Shown here in pieces: positions 44,383-54,668 of a stretch of DNA of 64,000 nucleotides. Positions within the stretch are counted from its first letter, which is position 1; each line of letters opens with the position of its first letter. The notes under the pieces are model-generated. The model searched no databases, was not told the origin of the DNA, and saw nothing but the letters and a program-made list of their open reading frames with translations. This stretch comes from an uncultured Peptostreptococcaceae bacterium (lineage in GTDB: Bacteria > Bacillota > Clostridia > Peptostreptococcales > Peptostreptococcaceae), in NCBI GenBank assembly GCA_947072565.1, contig CAMTIM010000074.1, forward strand, positions 16,677-80,676, written 5' to 3'. The translations under genes were made by a program, and so were the position numbers.

Positions 44383-46530
44383 TTGAAAAATATATTCAAA
44401 ATATACAAAAGAGATTTAGCTGATATCTTTACTAATAAAGTCTTATTAGTAATAATAGTCGGCCTTGCGTTTTTACCATCATTATATGCATGGTTTAATA
44501 TTAAAGCATCATGGGATCCATATGGTAGTACTAAAAATATATCTGTTGCAGTAGTAAACAAAGATGAGGGTGCTACTATTCAAGATGAGAAAGTAAATAT
44601 CGGAGACGAAGTAGTAGAAAAACTTAAAGATAATAAAAATTTAGGTTGGAAGTTCGTTAATGAAAAAGAAGCGTTAAAAGGTGTTAACAAAGGTACATAT
44701 TATGCAGCAATAGAAATTCCAAAGAATTTTTCTAAAAATTTAACTTCTTTAACATCAAATAATGTTAAAAAAGGAGAAATAATTTATACTGTAAATGAAA
44801 AAATAAATGCCATCGCTCCTAAAATCACAGACAAAGGTGCCTCTACTGTACAAAGTGAAGTTAATCAAACAGTAGTTAAAACTGCAAGTGAGGTAGTCTT
44901 TGAAGTATTTAATGAGGTAGGAATAGAAATAGAAAATCAATTGCCTAAATTAATAAGTTTAGAAAATGAATTAGTTCAGGTACAAAGTAAATTTAAAGAT
45001 ATAAATAAAACTGTAAACTTAGCATCTGATGCTACATATAAAGTTAACAATATTGTAAAAGATTTACAAAAGGATGTTCCTTTAATTCAAGATACTATAA
45101 CTAGTTCTAAAAACTTAGCAAATGATGTTAAATCATTCCTACAAGATAGTAAGGGAAGTCTTGATAAAGTTTCTCCAATTATAAAAAGTGATTTACAAAT
45201 TATATCAAATGTTGCATCTAGTGCATCTTCAAGTGTTTCAGATTTAATAGATGCTATAAACAAAGGTGCTGAAAATATACCTGCATTAGTTGATAGCTTA
45301 TATAGTAAATTGTCTACTTTATCAAATACTAGTAAAACTGTACTAGAATTTCTAAAGAAATTAGATCAATTTTCACCTAACCATCCACTTCAAGGGCCTA
45401 TAGCTCAATTAGAATCTATGGTAAGTAAACTTGATACTGCAATGGCTTCTTTAGATAGTATAAAAAACCAAGTTGATAGTGGCCAAAAGCCTCCAATAGA
45501 TGGTTTAAATAAAATATTACAAGTTACTAACGATGTAGCTAATACGTCATCTTCAATATTAAATAATTTTGACTCTAAAATAGCTGATCCTATAAATAAT
45601 ATATTTAACGAAAGCTATAAGGTTGCAGATGAGGTTATATCGGTATTAAATCAAGCACAAAAAAAATTACCTGCGGTTGAAGATATTTTAGATACCACTT
45701 TAAAATTCTCTAAGAGCGCACAAGATAATATAAAATTCATAAAACAAAAATTACCATTAGCTGAATCTACTGTTAATGAATTAGTTGATGCTATGAAAAA
45801 AATTAACAATGGTGATAATATGGATGACTTAGTATCTTTACTTAAAAATGATGTAATTAAACATTCTGATTTCTTAAAGCAACCTGTTGATTTAGTTACT
45901 AACAAGTTATATCCAATAGCAAACTACGGTTCTGCTATGACACCATTTTATACTGTTCTTTCTTTATGGGTTGGTGTGTTGTTACTTATGTCATTACTTT
46001 CTACTGAAGCTCATGGAGATTATAAACCGTTTGAGATATACTTTGGTAGAGGGCTTACTTTCGCAAGTATTGCCATAGTTCAAGCACTTATAGTTAGTGT
46101 TGGTGACATATTATTACTAGGTGTAGAAGTTACTAATCCTGTACTATTTGTTTTATTATCATTATTTACAAGTATAGTCTTTACTTCAATAGTTTACTCT
46201 TTAGTATCAATTTTCGGTAACATTGGTAAAGCAATTAGTGTTGTTTTCTTGGTAATACAAGTTGCAGCATCTGGAGGAACATTCCCTATAGAAGTTACTC
46301 CACAATTTTTCCAAAATGTAAATCCATTACTACCTTTCACTTACGCAATATCTGCACTTCGTGAAACTGTAGGTGGTATATATCAACCTAACTTAATTAG
46401 AGATTTATCTGTACTAGTTGTTATTTTGATTATACCTATTGCATTTACTTTACTTCTTAAAGGTCCAATAAATAAAGCTGGAGCCTCATTTAAAGCTAAA
46501 TTTAACGAAAGTGACTTAACTGGTCATTAA
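44383..46530 (+). CDS. YhgE/Pip-family membrane protein
   Basis: A 715-residue protein with an N-terminal transmembrane helix (ITNKVLLVIIVGLAFLPSLYAWFNIKA), a long helical/coiled extracytoplasmic region (residues about 160-500) and five or six C-terminal spans of ABC-2 type including VAASGGTFPIEVTPQFFQNVNPLLPFTYAI. This is the layout of YhgE and phage-infection protein Pip. It begins with TTG at 44383 after GGAGGTGG. In Lactococcus, Pip is needed for phage infection; in others it is linked to type VII secretion or ESX. Here no such genes are near, so the role stays open. Confidence 0.88.
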   Translation: MKNIFKIYKRDLADIFTNKVLLVIIVGLAFLPSLYAWFNIKASWDPYGSTKNISVAVVNKDEGATIQDEKVNIGDEVVEKLKDNKNLGWKFVNEKEALKGVNKGTYYAAIEIPKNFSKNLTSLTSNNVKKGEIIYTVNEKINAIAPKITDKGASTVQSEVNQTVVKTASEVVFEVFNEVGIEIENQLPKLISLENELVQVQSKFKDINKTVNLASDATYKVNNIVKDLQKDVPLIQDTITSSKNLANDVKSFLQDSKGSLDKVSPIIKSDLQIISNVASSASSSVSDLIDAINKGAENIPALVDSLYSKLSTLSNTSKTVLEFLKKLDQFSPNHPLQGPIAQLESMVSKLDTAMASLDSIKNQVDSGQKPPIDGLNKILQVTNDVANTSSSILNNFDSKIADPINNIFNESYKVADEVISVLNQAQKKLPAVEDILDTTLKFSKSAQDNIKFIKQKLPLAESTVNELVDAMKKINNGDNMDDLVSLLKNDVIKHSDFLKQPVDLVTNKLYPIANYGSAMTPFYTVLSLWVGVLLLMSLLSTEAHGDYKPFEIYFGRGLTFASIAIVQALIVSVGDILLLGVEVTNPVLFVLLSLFTSIVFTSIVYSLVSIFGNIGKAISVVFLVIQVAASGGTFPIEVTPQFFQNVNPLLPFTYAISALRETVGGIYQPNLIRDLSVLVVILIIPIAFTLLLKGPINKAGASFKAKFNESDLTGH

Positions 46531-46543
46531 AATTTAACAAATA

Positions 46544-46583
46544 AAAATAGACTATATAAAGTTAACTTTATATAGTCTATTTT
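46544..46583. terminator. Bidirectional terminator
   Basis: A stem of about 18 bp, AAATAGACTATATAAAG and its complement, between convergent genes with A and T tracts. Confidence 0.9.
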
Positions 46584-46597
46584 TTATTATTGTATAA

Positions 46598-47026
46598 TTA
46601 ATTTTCCTTTGATAAATCATCTTCATAATATTCATATTTTTCATAAGGCTCTTCTTTGTAAGCATTTTGGTCTATGTCCATATCTTCCTTACTATCCTCT
46701 TGTGACTCATTTACATAGCTTTCTAAATCCTCTTTAGATACATGAGTACAGTTATCATAATTCATTCTTCTTGAATTAAATTCATTTACTTTTTCTTCTA
46801 ATTCACTATTTTCATTGTTATCATTATCATAATTGTATATTTCATATTCGCTATCTTGGAAATAGCCATCTTCTTCTAATTCTTTATTTAATTTATGATT
46901 TTTAATTGCCTTATAAGAAAAATACGCTCCCGCTCCTGTTAGTACTGCACCTCCATATATCAAAGCTTTCTTCCCATTATGTTTTACTTCTTTTTGTACT
47001 TTTTTCTTAACTAAATTTTTCATCAT
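46598..47026 (-). CDS. Hypothetical membrane-anchored acidic protein
   Basis: A 142-residue protein. It starts basic (MMKNLVKKKVQKEVKHNGKK), has one hydrophobic helix (ALIYGGAVLTGAGAYFSYKAI) and then a very acidic, asparagine- and tyrosine-rich tail. I place the start at ATG 47026, nine bases after AGGAGG; the TTG at 47044 is inside the site. It is divergent from the holin-like gene. Function unknown. Confidence 0.65.
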   Translation of the reverse strand: MMKNLVKKKVQKEVKHNGKKALIYGGAVLTGAGAYFSYKAIKNHKLNKELEEDGYFQDSEYEIYNYDNDNNENSELEEKVNEFNSRRMNYDNCTHVSKEDLESYVNESQEDSKEDMDIDQNAYKEEPYEKYEYYEDDLSKEN

Positions 47027-47145
47027 ATCACTTTTCCTCCTCAACTTTCATATACTACAGTTATAGTATTTGTATTATTTCAATAAAAATTATACTATTT
47101 TCAAATTACATTTTTTGTCATTTAAATATAAAGGAGGTAGTCTTC

Positions 47146-47454
47146 ATGGATACAACATTATTTAATCTACTTTTAAGCTTAATCACCTTAGTGATTGCAC
47201 TTGGTGGAGGTTACTTAATTAGTTTTTTAAAGCACAAAATAGGTAGCGAAAATTTAAGTAGCTATTACAAAATGGCTAAACAAGTTGTTATGGCAGTTGA
47301 ACAAGCAAATCCACAATTGATAGGTGTTGATAAAAAAGATTTAGCCATAAAAAAATTAGTACAACTTAGTAACAATAAAATTTCACAAGAGCAAGCTGAT
47401 ATATTAATAGAAGCTGCTATTTATGATATAAAAAAACTTTTATCAAGTAATTAG
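47146..47454 (+). CDS. LLH-family holin-like protein
   Basis: A 102-residue protein matching the phage holin LLH family layout: a single N-terminal membrane span (LLLSLITLVIALGGGYLISFLKH) followed by a soluble helix-rich part with KMAKQVVMAVEQANPQLIG and KKDLAIKKLVQLSN. AAGGAGG precedes the ATG. No endolysin, capsid or tail gene is in the neighbourhood, so this is an isolated gene: a domesticated prophage remnant or a bacterial holin used in lysis or murein release. Lysis function is inferred only from the family. Confidence 0.8.
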   Translation: MDTTLFNLLLSLITLVIALGGGYLISFLKHKIGSENLSSYYKMAKQVVMAVEQANPQLIGVDKKDLAIKKLVQLSNNKISQEQADILIEAAIYDIKKLLSSN

Positions 47455-47460
47455 ATACTA

Positions 47461-47498
47461 AAAGTGCCTATGAAAATAATTATTTTCATAGGCACTTT
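47461..47498. terminator. Bidirectional terminator
   Basis: A 38-base palindrome (AAAGTGCCTATGAAAATA and its complement) with A and T runs, between the holin-like gene and the convergent Nif3 gene. Confidence 0.92.
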
Positions 47499-47499
47499 T

Positions 47500-48597
47500 T
47501 TATATTGTGTTAAAAGGATTTAAGTTTACGTTACTTTTAACAACTTCTAAACCTTCTATTTCATCTAAAAATCTCTTAATTACATCTTTAAATATATCTT
47601 CAGTATCAAAATGTCCGCAATCAATTACACACATTCCCATATCTAGCGCATCTTGTGCATCGTGATATTTTACATCTCCAGTTACTAATACATCCGCACC
47701 TTTTCTTTGCGCTTTTTTTATCATATCTGCTCCAGATCCAGTCACTACAGCTACTTTATTTACCTTAGTATCTATATCCCCTACAACCTTAATATGTTTC
47801 ATATTTAGCTTCGCTTTTATATTTTCACATAATTCTTTTAAAATTACTTCCTCTTTTAAGTTACTTACTCTTCCTAACCCAACTGAGTTCCCTTTATTTT
47901 CAAGTCTATATAAATCATATGCAACTTCTTCATAAGGGTGGGCACTTAACATAGAACTAATAACTGAGCCTAATTTTTTTTGATTTACTACTGTCTCTAT
48001 TTTAGTTTCCTCAACAGATTCTATTTCTCCAATCTTACCTATAAATGGATTAGTATCATCTAGTGGCTTAAAACTACCTATACCTTGGCTACTGAAGCTA
48101 CAGTGACTATAATTACCTATATGTCCTGCTCCACTCTTTAATAAGGCATTTTTTACAGATTCTATATGTGATGTAGGAACATATACTGCTAACTTGTATA
48201 AAACCTCATTATTTGTTATCTCTAATACTTTAGAATCTTCAAATTCCATCAACTCCATAAAATAATCATTTAAACCATCAAACGCTATGTCAAAATTAGT
48301 ATGCATAGAGTAAAGAGATATATCATTTTTTATAAGCTTATGTATTAATTTCCCTTTTAAATCAGTTGTATTTATTTTATTCATTTTGCTAAATATAAAT
48401 GGATGATGAGTTATAATTAAATCTACTTTATTTCCTATAGCTTCATTTATAACTTTTTCATTAGCCTCTAAAACAACTAATATTTTTTTTATATCTAAAT
48501 TAATATCTCCTACTAAAAGTCCAACATTGTCCCATTCATAAGCTAAGCTTAGTGGATATTTACTTTCTATCTTTTTTATAATACTTTTTAAATTCAT
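47500..48597 (-). CDS. Nif3-like dinuclear metal protein
   Basis: A 365-residue Nif3/YqfO-type protein with an inserted middle domain (residues about 130-235, CutA-like). Metal-site pieces are HHPFIFSK, SMHTNFD near residue 95 and DCGHFDTE near the end. The family forms hexamers with a bimetal centre and may act as a GTP cyclohydrolase-like or nucleotide enzyme, but function is unproved. It follows trmK by 27 bases, the usual clostridial pair. Confidence 0.9.
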   Translation of the reverse strand: MNLKSIIKKIESKYPLSLAYEWDNVGLLVGDINLDIKKILVVLEANEKVINEAIGNKVDLIITHHPFIFSKMNKINTTDLKGKLIHKLIKNDISLYSMHTNFDIAFDGLNDYFMELMEFEDSKVLEITNNEVLYKLAVYVPTSHIESVKNALLKSGAGHIGNYSHCSFSSQGIGSFKPLDDTNPFIGKIGEIESVEETKIETVVNQKKLGSVISSMLSAHPYEEVAYDLYRLENKGNSVGLGRVSNLKEEVILKELCENIKAKLNMKHIKVVGDIDTKVNKVAVVTGSGADMIKKAQRKGADVLVTGDVKYHDAQDALDMGMCVIDCGHFDTEDIFKDVIKRFLDEIEGLEVVKSNVNLNPFNTI

Positions 48598-48624
48598 ATT
48601 ATTGTCCCCTTAATATTTATTATA

Positions 48625-49323
48625 TTATAATTTTAATTTTTCAAGTTCGCTTATTGCAAACTTGCTATCTTCTATCTTTTTTAATATACCTTCTCCACTT
48701 TTACCTTCAATTTTACTTAATATTGAATTATACATAAATATTTTTTTATCTATAAATTCATTTAATAATATATCTTTATTTTTTATTAAATTTTTTCCAA
48801 CTTCATAAAATACTTCACTTTCAACTAAAGTGTTTTTTCCAGTATATTTAGCTATTATTATCTCATATATTCTGAAATCTTCTTTGACTAACACTTCATC
48901 TATGATTTCATATCCATTATTTAAGAGATATTTTCTAAGTTCACGTTGTGCCTGCATAGGTTGAAGTATTAATTTTTCTACGCTATGGGCAACTTCAGTC
49001 TTCGCTTGTAATAATTCACTTATTAAAATTCCACCCATTCCCGCAATTATTACTTCGTCAACCTCATTTTTTTCTAATACTTCAATTCCTGAACCTAATC
49101 TTAAATCTACTTTTTGCAGTAAGTTATTATTTCTAACTTCACCTCTCGCATTTTCAAGTGGACCTTTGTTTACATCTGCAAGTATTGCAAAATCTATAAA
49201 ACCTTTATTTAATAAATATACAGGTATATATCCATGGTCTGTTCCTATGTCTGCAACTCTCTTGTCTTTAGTAACTAGTGATGCTATTTTTAATAATCTA
49301 TCTGTTAATTTCAAATGTCTCAT
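48625..49323 (-). CDS. trmK: tRNA (adenine(22)-N1)-methyltransferase
   Basis: A 232-residue SAM-dependent enzyme that methylates N1 of A22 in tRNA. Motif I reads VADIGTDHGYIPVYL near residue 25, with GMGGILISELL and LQPMQAQRELRKYL later. It follows rpoD (start at 50818) after a small gene on the opposite strand, so its promoter probably lies in the 63 bases between 49324 and 49386. Coupled downstream to the Nif3-like gene. Confidence 0.92.
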   Translation of the reverse strand: MRHLKLTDRLLKIASLVTKDKRVADIGTDHGYIPVYLLNKGFIDFAILADVNKGPLENARGEVRNNNLLQKVDLRLGSGIEVLEKNEVDEVIIAGMGGILISELLQAKTEVAHSVEKLILQPMQAQRELRKYLLNNGYEIIDEVLVKEDFRIYEIIIAKYTGKNTLVESEVFYEVGKNLIKNKDILLNEFIDKKIFMYNSILSKIEGKSGEGILKKIEDSKFAISELEKLKL

Positions 49324-49395
49324 CCTTTCTTAAATTCGAATTATTTATAATAATATTATATAAAATCCTAATACTATTATTAGGAGGTGTTTATA

Positions 49396-49584
49396 TTGGG
49401 TAAAATAAAAAAACGTAAATCTGAATATGATCCTACCTATAACTGGGGTGGAAATACTGTTCTTTGGTCTAATCAAACTGACCAAAAAATAATTCAAGAA
49501 GCTGAAGATAAAAATGTCACTAAATCAAAATCAGAGTTACAAAAAGAAATTGATTATGGAAAAAGAATTAATTATTGGCATTAA
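49396..49584 (+). CDS. Small hypothetical protein, 62 aa
   Basis: A 62-residue basic/acidic protein (GKIKKRKSEYDP, TYNWGGNTVLW) on the opposite strand between trmK and rpoD. Start TTG at 49396, eight bases after AGGAGG; the GTG at 49387 overlaps that site. A terminator follows. The tryptophan motif YNWGGNTVLWS is distinctive. Function unknown. Confidence 0.6.
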   Translation: MGKIKKRKSEYDPTYNWGGNTVLWSNQTDQKIIQEAEDKNVTKSKSELQKEIDYGKRINYWH

Positions 49585-49609
49585 TATATTAATTTCAACT
49601 CCACATATT

Positions 49610-49639
49610 AAAAATTCGCCTTTATCAAGGCGAATTTTT
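49610..49639. terminator. Bidirectional terminator
   Basis: A 13-bp stem AAAAATTCGCCTT/AAGGCGAATTTTT with a TATC loop between the small gene and the rpoD stop. Confidence 0.9.
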
Positions 49640-49654
49640 GAATATATATAATTC

Positions 49655-50818
49655 CTAATCTAAATAATCTCTAAGCTTTTTAGATCTACTTGGATGTCTT
49701 AATTTTCTTAAAGCCTTAGCTTCTATTTGTCTTATTCTCTCTCTAGTTACATCAAACTCTTTACCTACTTCTTCAAGAGTTCTAGCTCTTCCATCTTCAA
49801 GACCAAATCTTAGTTTAAGTACTTTTTGCTCTCTTTCATTTAAAGAACCAAGTACGTCTTCTATTTGCTCTTTTAATAATGAATATGCTGCTGCTTCTGC
49901 TGGTGCTGGTGCATCGTCATCTGGAATGAAATCACCTAAGTGACTATCTTCCTCTTCTCCTATTGGAGTTTCTAAAGATACTGGATCTTGAGCAATCTTC
50001 ATAATTTCTCTTACTTTATCCTCAGTCATTTCCATCTCTTTAGCTATTTCTTCAGGTTTTGGATCTCTACCTAATTCTTGAAGTAATTGTCTTGATACTC
50101 TTATTAATTTGTTTATAGTTTCAACCATATGAACTGGTATTCTTATTGTTCTTGCTTGATCCGCTATAGCACGAGTTATAGCTTGTCTAATCCACCATGT
50201 AGCATAAGTACTGAATTTAAATCCTTTTTCATAATCAAATTTTTCAACAGCTTTTATTAGACCTAAGTTTCCTTCTTGTATTAAATCTAAGAAAAGCATA
50301 CCTCTTCCTACATATCTCTTTGCTATACTTACAACTAATCTTAAGTTAGCTTCTACAAGTCTTTGCTTAGCCATTTCGTCGCCTTCGTTCATTCTTCTAG
50401 CTAACTCTACTTCTTCATGCGGCTTAAGTAATGGTATTTTACCTATTTCTTTTAAGTACATTCTAACTGGGTCATCTATACTTATACCTTTTGGTAATGA
50501 TAAATCTATAGCTTCTAATTCCATTGGAGCATCTTCTTTAGATGTTTCCTCTTCTGCGCCCTCTTCTAGAGAATCAATATCTAAATCATCATCTGCTGAA
50601 AAGTCTATGTCTACCTTTTCAGTTTTAGTTTCAGTTACCTCTATACCTAAATTTCCTAGTGTTTCATAAAGATTCTCTATTTGATCTTTATCTAATTCCG
50701 TTTCAGAAAAAGCTTCCATTATTTCTGCAAGAGTAAGAGATCCTTGTTTTTTACCTTTTTCAATTAAGCTCTTTGCCGTTACTCTTTTTAATTCTTTTTT
50801 AGTAGTTTTATTTTCCAT
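49655..50818 (-). CDS. rpoD: Primary sigma factor RpoD (SigA)
   Basis: A 387-residue housekeeping sigma-70. A short acidic region 1.1 ([21 protein letters not shown]) is followed by region 1.2 and the region 2 signatures ([49 protein letters not shown]), region 3, and region 4 HTH ([21 protein letters not shown]). The ATG at 50818 fits GGGAGG; the GTG at 50836 overlaps it and the dnaG stop. Operon with dnaG, as usual. Confidence 0.97.
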   Translation of the reverse strand: MENKTTKKELKRVTAKSLIEKGKKQGSLTLAEIMEAFSETELDKDQIENLYETLGNLGIEVTETKTEKVDIDFSADDDLDIDSLEEGAEEETSKEDAPMELEAIDLSLPKGISIDDPVRMYLKEIGKIPLLKPHEEVELARRMNEGDEMAKQRLVEANLRLVVSIAKRYVGRGMLFLDLIQEGNLGLIKAVEKFDYEKGFKFSTYATWWIRQAITRAIADQARTIRIPVHMVETINKLIRVSRQLLQELGRDPKPEEIAKEMEMTEDKVREIMKIAQDPVSLETPIGEEEDSHLGDFIPDDDAPAPAEAAAYSLLKEQIEDVLGSLNEREQKVLKLRFGLEDGRARTLEEVGKEFDVTRERIRQIEAKALRKLRHPSRSKKLRDYLD

Positions 50819-50835
50819 ACTCAGACCTCCCTTCA

Positions 50836-52653
50836 CTATAACCTTTGTAACATTCTTCTTATTTCCACGATTTTTAAAGCAATTTCCATAATCTTACCAT
50901 CTACCTCTTTCGCGTCACTAATATTTTTGTTATTTTCAATAGTTTTTTGTTCTTCTAATAATCTATTCATTTTTTCATGAAGTGTATTTTTCTTCACAAT
51001 TTTTACTATCTCATCTATACTTTTGACATTTTGTAAGTTCATATTTTCTAAAGATATACTTTCTAAATCTTTTAAGTATTCTTCGCCTATGTTTAAACTT
51101 TTAGTTTTGTCAATAGTTATTTTGTCCAATTCTTGATTTTTAATTATCCAATTTAAAATTTCTTTACTATCTTTTAATAAAAAGTCATTTTCATCAACCT
51201 TAAGTAATGCTATGTCTCTTAGGTTTTTATTTTCTAAAAGTATTTTTATAAGATTTTTCTCAACAAACTTTTCTCCATTAATTATAGTCTTTGGCTTTTC
51301 AATTATTTTATCTTCTTTTTTATTTGAGTATTTTTCGAATTTGTTATATTTTTTATTTTGTAATTTATCATATTGCTTTCCATATACTTCTCTTTTTATT
51401 GACTCAACACTTATATCAATTTGATTTGACAAGTATTTAGTATAATAATCAATTTCTACAGCGCTTTTTAATTCTTTAATTATTTTAGATGCTTCTTTTG
51501 CAAATTTCATTCTATCTTCATCTTTTTGTATATTAAAGTTTTGCTTAAGATTATCAATTTTATATTTTATTTGATGAATCGAAGTATCCATAGCTTTTTT
51601 ATACTCATTTAGGCCGTATTTTCTAATAAATTCATCTGGATCTTTGCTATCTCTTAAATCTAATATTTTCACACTAATATCTAGCTTATTAAGTATTTCT
51701 ATAGCTCTTAGCGTTGCTTTTATTCCAGCAGCATCTGAATCATATGATATAATAGCAGTGTCTGCATATCGTTTAATTAACATTCCCTGTTGTTCTGTCA
51801 ATGCTGTTCCTAAAGTAGCTACTACATTTTTTATTCCATACTGGTAAAGAGATATTAAATCCATATATCCTTCTACTAAAACTATAGTTTTATTGCTTAT
51901 TTCTTTTCTTGCAAAATTTAGTCCATATAAATTTTGTCTTTTATTAAAAATTAAAGTATCCGGAGAATTCAAATATTTTGGTAGAGAATCATCTAACACT
52001 CTTCCACCAAATCCAATTACATTCCCTCTATAATCAAATATAGGAAACATTACTCTATTTCTAAATTTATCATAGGCTTTATTTCCTTCTTCTTTATGTG
52101 TTATTAATCCACACGCTACAAGTTCTTCTTTTGTATGTCCCTTTGATATTAAATAATCCATAAGCGAATTCCAAGATGCTAGTGAGTATCCTAGTCCAAA
52201 TTTTTTTATGATTTTATCGTCTAGTCCTCTTTTTCTAAAATATTCATAACCATAGTTTTTTCCACTTATTAGATTTGAAAAGTAAAATCTAGCTGCTTCT
52301 ATATGTATATCTTGAAATCTTTTTATTTTCTCAATCCTAATTTTAGATTCTTCATCCATATTAGTATTGATTTCTATACCATATTGTTTTGCTAATAATT
52401 TTACCGCATCCATAAAATCTAAATTTTCCATTTTCATGACAAAATTAATTACGTCTCCACCTTCTCCACATCCAAAACATTTATATATCTGTTTTGAAGT
52501 GTTTATGTAAAATGATGGTGTTTTTTCGCCATGAAAAGGACATAATCCTTTATAATTTGCCCCCGATTGTTTTACCTCTATGTATTGGGAGATTGTACTA
52601 ACTATGTCACATCTACTTTTCAGTTCATCTATTATTTCTTTGATATCATTCAT
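50836..52653 (-). CDS. dnaG: DNA primase
   Basis: A 605-residue primase. An N-terminal CHC2 zinc finger ([29 protein letters not shown]) is followed by the catalytic core and a TOPRIM segment ([12 protein letters not shown] and [11 protein letters not shown]); the C-terminal part interacts with helicase. The stop overlaps the rpoD ribosome binding region. A promoter with TTGACA and TAAAAT lies at 52692-52719. rpsU, which begins this operon in many bacteria, is absent here. Confidence 0.97.
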   Translation of the reverse strand: MNDIKEIIDELKSRCDIVSTISQYIEVKQSGANYKGLCPFHGEKTPSFYINTSKQIYKCFGCGEGGDVINFVMKMENLDFMDAVKLLAKQYGIEINTNMDEESKIRIEKIKRFQDIHIEAARFYFSNLISGKNYGYEYFRKRGLDDKIIKKFGLGYSLASWNSLMDYLISKGHTKEELVACGLITHKEEGNKAYDKFRNRVMFPIFDYRGNVIGFGGRVLDDSLPKYLNSPDTLIFNKRQNLYGLNFARKEISNKTIVLVEGYMDLISLYQYGIKNVVATLGTALTEQQGMLIKRYADTAIISYDSDAAGIKATLRAIEILNKLDISVKILDLRDSKDPDEFIRKYGLNEYKKAMDTSIHQIKYKIDNLKQNFNIQKDEDRMKFAKEASKIIKELKSAVEIDYYTKYLSNQIDISVESIKREVYGKQYDKLQNKKYNKFEKYSNKKEDKIIEKPKTIINGEKFVEKNLIKILLENKNLRDIALLKVDENDFLLKDSKEILNWIIKNQELDKITIDKTKSLNIGEEYLKDLESISLENMNLQNVKSIDEIVKIVKKNTLHEKMNRLLEEQKTIENNKNISDAKEVDGKIMEIALKIVEIRRMLQRL

Positions 52654-52691
52654 ATTATCACCTTCTGGTGTAATTTTTTTCTAACATTTCT

Positions 52692-52719
52692 ATTTTACAT
52701 TATATTAGAAATTTGTCAA
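52692..52719 (-). promoter_or_regulatory. Promoter of the dnaG-rpoD operon
   Basis: Minus-strand -35 TTGACA (52714-52719) and -10 TAAAAT (52692-52697), spacing 16 bp. Confidence 0.65.
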
Positions 52720-53002
52720 ATGTTCATTATACATAATTCGACTTTTTTTGTTAATATCCTTCTTAAATTTTAAACTTTTTATTTTTTCCTTTTATAAATA
52801 TTTTTATATTTCATATTAATTATTTACATAATTTTCAGTAATTAATACCTATTTGTATATAAAAAATTTTATTTAGCTTTTATTTACAGCATAAAAATAA
52901 AAATAATCGTTTTTTTACTTTAATATTGATTTAATCATATATAATTTTGCCTATTTTTTTTATAATTAACCTTATTTATTTGTTTTTATTTTTTTTAACA
53001 TA

Positions 53003-53029
53003 AAAAAAGAGGTAATAAACCTCTTTTTT
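53003..53029 (-). terminator. Terminator of the folate/aroF operon
   Basis: An 11-bp stem AAAAAAGAGGT/ACCTCTTTTTT and an AATAA loop directly after the last stop codon, with the minus-strand U-run on its far side. Confidence 0.85.
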
Positions 53030-53031
53030 CT

Positions 53032-53814
53032 TTATTTTATAGAATTCATTAAGTCTTCAAATTCATCAAAGTGTAGTGATTGCATTCCATCTGACAATGC
53101 ATTAACAGGGTCTGGATGAACTTCTATCATTATACCGTCCGCTCCAGCTGCAAGAGATGCTATAGACATAGGCTTAACTAAATATCTAACTCCTGTTGCG
53201 TGAGATGGGTCTACAATGATTGGAAGACCTGTTTCTTTTTGAATTATAGGTACTGCAGCTAAATCTAATGTATTTCTTGTATAATCATTATATGTTCTTA
53301 TACCTCTTTCACACATTATAATCTTTTGGTTTCCACCCACAGCAATATACTCAGCTGCTCCTATCCACTCGCTTATGCTAGCAGATATACCTCTTTTTAA
53401 CATAACAGGCTTATTTTGTTTACCTACTTCTGTTAATAAAGTGAAGTTTTGCATGTTTCTTGATCCAATTTGAATTATATCTGCTACTTCACATAGCTTA
53501 TCTAATTCCCTAGCATCCATAAGCTCTGTTATTACAGGTAAACCAGTTTCTTTCTTAACTGCCTTTAATATCTCTAGACCCTCTTCTTTTAATCCTTGAA
53601 AAGAGTTAGGAGATGTTCTAGGCTTATACGCTCCGCCTCTTAATATGTTAGCGCCTTTACTCTTTACAAACTTAGCTGTTTCTAAAAGTTGTTCATAACT
53701 TTCAATAGCACATGGTCCTGCCATTATAAGTTTATCTTCTTTTACTATTATCTTTTTTTCATCACATATATTTATTTCAAACTTTAAATCTTCATTAAAT
53801 AGGTTCTTTTTCAT
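53032..53814 (-). CDS. aroF: DAHP synthase (AroF/KDSA type)
   Basis: A 260-residue 3-deoxy-7-phosphoheptulonate synthase that condenses erythrose-4-P and phosphoenolpyruvate, the first step to chorismate. Visible marks: AGPCAIES near residue 33, LRGGAYKPRTSPNSFQG, and DPSHATGVRYLV, typical of the short class without a fused regulatory domain (a KDO8P-synthase-like fold). As the last gene of the folate operon it overlaps folK by 20 bases. It feeds the chorismate used by PabA/PabB in the same transcript. Confidence 0.93.
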   Translation of the reverse strand: MKKNLFNEDLKFEINICDEKKIIVKEDKLIMAGPCAIESYEQLLETAKFVKSKGANILRGGAYKPRTSPNSFQGLKEEGLEILKAVKKETGLPVITELMDARELDKLCEVADIIQIGSRNMQNFTLLTEVGKQNKPVMLKRGISASISEWIGAAEYIAVGGNQKIIMCERGIRTYNDYTRNTLDLAAVPIIQKETGLPIIVDPSHATGVRYLVKPMSIASLAAGADGIMIEVHPDPVNALSDGMQSLHFDEFEDLMNSIK

Positions 53815-54301
53815 GGCCTACGAACTCCTTTACTTGTTCTCTTTCCTCACAAGTTAGTGAATTTAAATAATTATCTATAGTTGCATTTTTTATTTTCAAC
53901 TTACTATTTAAGTCCATAAGAGGTATAAGCACAAAAGCTCTCTCACTTATCCTTGGGTGAGGTATTGATAAATTTTCATCGTCTAATATTATATCATTAA
54001 AAAATAATATATCAACATCTATAGTCCTAGGTCCCCATCTTATTATTCTTTCTCTATTTAATTTTTTTTCAACATCTTGGCATACGTCTAATAACTCATA
54101 TGTATCTAATTTAGTTTCGATTTCTATGCACATATTTAAAAAGTCAGCTTGGTCTGTATATCCCCATGCTTTGGTCTCATATATTTTTGATTTTTTAGTT
54201 ATACTTATGTACTCATTTTTATTTAAAATTTCACAAGCACCTTGAAGATATTCTAATCTATCTCCCATGTTAGTTCCAAGACCTAAATAAACTCTATTCA
54301 T
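53795..54301 (-). CDS. folK: HPPK, folate biosynthesis
   Basis: A 168-residue 6-hydroxymethyl-7,8-dihydropterin pyrophosphokinase: YLGLGTNMGDRLEYL, TKAWGYTDQADFLN and RWGPRTIDVDILFFND, the signature. It transfers pyrophosphate from ATP to the pterin. Start ATG at 54301 overlaps folB by 8 bases. Confidence 0.95.
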   Translation of the reverse strand: MNRVYLGLGTNMGDRLEYLQGACEILNKNEYISITKKSKIYETKAWGYTDQADFLNMCIEIETKLDTYELLDVCQDVEKKLNRERIIRWGPRTIDVDILFFNDIILDDENLSIPHPRISERAFVLIPLMDLNSKLKIKNATIDNYLNSLTCEEREQVKEFVGHEKEPI

Positions 54302-54659
54302 CTTTAGCTCTCCTTATTTCTACACCAAAGTAATCATAAATTCCATTTACAGGTGCTTCTGGTTTTTTTATTCTAACCATGATACCTTTAACTAAATCAA
54401 ATTTTTCTAATACATCATTAGCTATGTTTTCAGCTAATGCTTCTAATAAATTGAATCTTTTATTTTGAACTATATCCCTTACTACCTCATAAGCATCTGC
54501 ATAACTAACTGATTTAGTCATATCATCAGTTAATCCAGCTTCTTTAGTATCAACATCTAGTTCTATATCTAAAAAGAATTTTTGACCTAGAACACTTTCT
54601 TCTTTTAAAAGGCCATGAAATCCGTAAAATCCAAGATTACTCATTAATATTTTGTCCAT
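54294..54659 (-). CDS. folB: Dihydroneopterin aldolase
   Basis: A 121-residue aldolase that cleaves dihydroneopterin to hydroxymethyl-dihydropterin: GFYGFHGLLKEESVLGQKFFLDIEL, SVSYADAYEV and the LLEALAENIA segment. Fully sized. Starts 10 bases after folP. Confidence 0.95.
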   Translation of the reverse strand: MDKILMSNLGFYGFHGLLKEESVLGQKFFLDIELDVDTKEAGLTDDMTKSVSYADAYEVVRDIVQNKRFNLLEALAENIANDVLEKFDLVKGIMVRIKKPEAPVNGIYDYFGVEIRRAKDE

Positions 54660-54668
54660 AATTTACCT

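Larger units (their letters stand above)
52654..53031. other. AT-rich intergenic region
   Basis: A 378-base gap. I see the dnaG promoter (52692-52719) and the terminator after the DAHP synthase gene at 53003-53029. The 280 bases between are extremely AT-rich and hold nothing I can name. Confidence 0.5.
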
